DNA of 6,585 nt, taken from positions 1-6,585 of the forward strand of contig JALONZ010000108.1 in NCBI GenBank assembly GCA_025454675.1. The letters are read 5' to 3'. Source of the stretch: Anaerolineae bacterium (GTDB lineage: Bacteria > Chloroflexota > Anaerolineae > Aggregatilineales > Phototrophicaceae). This document shows, in pieces, positions 5,326-6,585 of this stretch (position 1 is the stretch's first letter; every line of letters starts with the position of its first letter). Position numbers and translations under genes: made by a program. The notes beneath the pieces were generated by a model. That model was not told the origin of the DNA. It saw only the letters and a program-made list of their open reading frames with translations, and made no database searches.

Positions 5326-6309
5326 TCATTTCGACAAGCCAATAATCAGAATATCCAACGCCGTTTCGGGGGCAATCATGCCCACTTTCATCTTAAAATC
5401 GTATTCTTGCAACGTTTTATAGATGTGTTCCAAATCTTCTAGGCGAAAGGCTTTGCTTTGGCTGATATATTCCCCCGCCGATTTCACACCCAGTATATCT
5501 GCCAACGGCGTGCCATCATTCGGCGCGGATAAATATTCTTTGGTGAGGAGCAAAAAGCGGAATTGGCGGATAATCATGCCCATAATACCGAATGGGTCAT
5601 TGCTCTTTTTATCCATCAGCAATTGATGAATCCGCTCCAACGCCTTTCTGCCCCTGCCTTCTGCAATATCTTTGATTGCGCCCCAAATGGTGACTTCTGG
5701 CAAGTAACTGGTCATCACCGCGACATCGGCTTCGGTGATTCTGCCCACATCACCGACATAATCCGCCAATTTGCACAATTCGTTATCTGCCCCGCGCAAA
5801 TCTGTGCCTACGACCAACGCTAATGCGCGGGCGGCGGGTTCATCCAATGGGGTGTGATACACTTTTTGGGCGCGGTTCATCAGCCAACGCGGTAAATCTT
5901 TGGGGATGGCGCACAGTTGAATCTCGGCATGACCCAATTCTTTCAGCGCCTTGAGGGTAGGATGGCTATCGGGGATGGTTTCGCGCTCAACGAAAATGAG
6001 TCGCGCCCATGCAGGCAGGTGGGGTAGCTCATCGGCGAGTCGGGAAAGCCCTGCTTTCCCCGACTCGCCTGCGCCTTTGCGTGTTAGCCATTTGAGCATC
6101 CCGCGCACAATCACCATCCGCGCATCGGCTAAAAATGGATATGAACTGACGGCGGCGATAATTTCTGGGACATCTGCCACCTGCCCATCAAATTCGCTGA
6201 TGTTAAAATCGGCATTAGGCGATGTTCCCATACTCGCACGCCATTTGTTCAGCGCCTCTTCAATGCCAACATCATCTTCACCATGAATGAGGATTGCACG
6301 CGCATTCAT
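5326..6309 (-). CDS. holA: DNA polymerase III subunit delta
   Basis: A 327-residue protein, close to the usual length of about 330-345. Delta is the clamp-loader subunit that binds and opens the beta sliding clamp at the replication fork. The N-terminus has the family's AILIHGEDDVGIEEAL pattern (5-20) in place of a Walker A motif. Residues about 52-75 (VSSYPFLADARMVIVRGMLKWL) correspond to the beta-binding region with the conserved F-L-ADARMVIVR block. LPAWARLIFVERE (98-110), KDLPRWLMNRAQ (137-148), VGTDLRGADNELCKLADYVG (167-186) and EVTIWGAIKDIAEGRG (205-220) follow the family order through domain II into the C-terminal collar domain, which ends with ETALDILIIGLSK. The ATG has AGGAA seven bases upstream, inside the end of the permease gene, with only three bases between the two genes. 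An in-frame palindrome encodes residues 81-92, in a variable loop. Confidence 0.92.
   Translation of the reverse strand: MNARAILIHGEDDVGIEEALNKWRASMGTSPNADFNISEFDGQVADVPEIIAAVSSYPFLADARMVIVRGMLKWLTRKGAGESGKAGLSRLADELPHLPAWARLIFVERETIPDSHPTLKALKELGHAEIQLCAIPKDLPRWLMNRAQKVYHTPLDEPAARALALVVGTDLRGADNELCKLADYVGDVGRITEADVAVMTSYLPEVTIWGAIKDIAEGRGRKALERIHQLLMDKKSNDPFGIMGMIIRQFRFLLLTKEYLSAPNDGTPLADILGVKSAGEYISQSKAFRLEDLEHIYKTLQEYDFKMKVGMIAPETALDILIIGLSK
6034..6069. repeat. 36-bp near-perfect palindrome inside holA
   Basis: The left arm 6034-6049 (GGCGAGTCGGGAAAGC) pairs with the right arm 6053-6069 (GCTTTCCCCGACTCGCC) with a single bulged base and a three-base loop. It is exactly 12 codons, in frame with holA, and encodes GESGKAGLSRLA (residues 81-92). 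Arms of this length and G+C content are unexpected by chance in coding sequence. No second copy is present in the window. Confidence 0.85.
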
Positions 6310-6312
6310 ACT

Positions 6313-6585
6313 TTATTCCTTTTCATATGCCTTGCCAACGGCTTTCGGCGCGGTTGCCCGTCCGACCAAACCTGCAAGGATAATCATGGTGATGATATAC
6401 GGGGTCATCTGGACGAATTGCACGGGAATGGGGACTTGAAGCAATTGGAAGCGCGTATCAAGTGCCTGCGCGAAGCCGAATAACAATCCCCCCGCCGCCG
6501 CGCCAAACGGTGTCCATTTGCCAAAAATCATGGCGGCGAGGGCAATGAACCCTGCCCCACTGGTCATCCCGTCATCAAACCCGCC
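6313..6585 (-). CDS. ABC transporter permease, C-terminal part (BmpA-type nucleoside/simple sugar uptake)
   Basis: The last 90 residues of a permease whose gene begins beyond the right edge of the window; the internal Met at 6567 is not the start. The fragment opens with GGFDDGMTSGAGFIALAAMI, a block characteristic of the second permease of BmpA/YufQ-type importers, which together with a lipoprotein BmpA/Med and an ATPase bring in nucleosides or related solutes. Hydrophobic segments cover the GFIALAAMIFG stretch, the AAAGGLLFGFAQAL stretch and TPYIITMIILAGLVG near the end. The tail RATAPKAVGKAYEKE is cytoplasmic and typical of the family. It ends three bases before the holA start, so the two genes are very probably on one transcript. 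The substrate is not fixed by this fragment. Confidence 0.87.
   Translation of the reverse strand, partial: GGFDDGMTSGAGFIALAAMIFGKWTPFGAAAGGLLFGFAQALDTRFQLLQVPIPVQFVQMTPYIITMIILAGLVGRATAPKAVGKAYEKE

Noticed and set aside
5253..5342. 30-residue N-terminal extension of the GlsB-like protein starting at 5342
   Set aside because: It is polar and Cys/Arg-rich, overlaps holA, lacks a ribosome-binding site, and does not resemble the family.

Overview
The window most likely comes from a Chloroflexota bacterium, perhaps of the Anaerolineae group. This is inferred from gene style only: BmpA-type ABC permease, PD40 beta-propeller proteins, a single-gene DNA polymerase III delta subunit, moderate G+C, and Shine-Dalgarno-led starts on most genes. 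No marker gene fixes the taxonomy. It reads as a chromosomal segment with a small scar of mobile DNA at its left end, not as an intact element, island or phage.

Left end (1-960): the 3'-truncated remains of an IS1-family transposase run into a sugar-phosphate nucleotidyltransferase whose N-terminal nucleotide-binding loop is missing or degraded. A strong hairpin at 928-954 separates it from the next, convergent gene.

Centre (960-4696): a small soluble SpoIIAA/STAS-like protein (minus strand) is divergent from a two-gene plus-strand operon. That operon encodes two different membrane-anchored or exported TolB-like (PD40) beta-propellers joined by an ATGA overlap. Its 3' end overlaps by 16 bp the convergent 3' end of a soluble histidine kinase. 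The kinase carries an N-terminal receiver-like domain that lacks the phosphoacceptor aspartate.

Right end (4854-6585, minus strand): transcription runs from the end of an ABC-transporter permease (BmpA/nucleoside type, cut by the window edge) through holA (DNA polymerase III delta) to a GlsB/YeaQ-type small membrane protein with its own ribosome-binding site and a hairpin terminator. Inside holA is an in-frame 36-bp near-perfect palindrome.

I found no tRNA, rRNA, CRISPR array or riboswitch. No clear new multi-gene system is visible. The items most worth a second look are the palindrome in holA, the degenerate receiver of the kinase, the coupled propeller pair, and the IS/nucleotidyltransferase junction.
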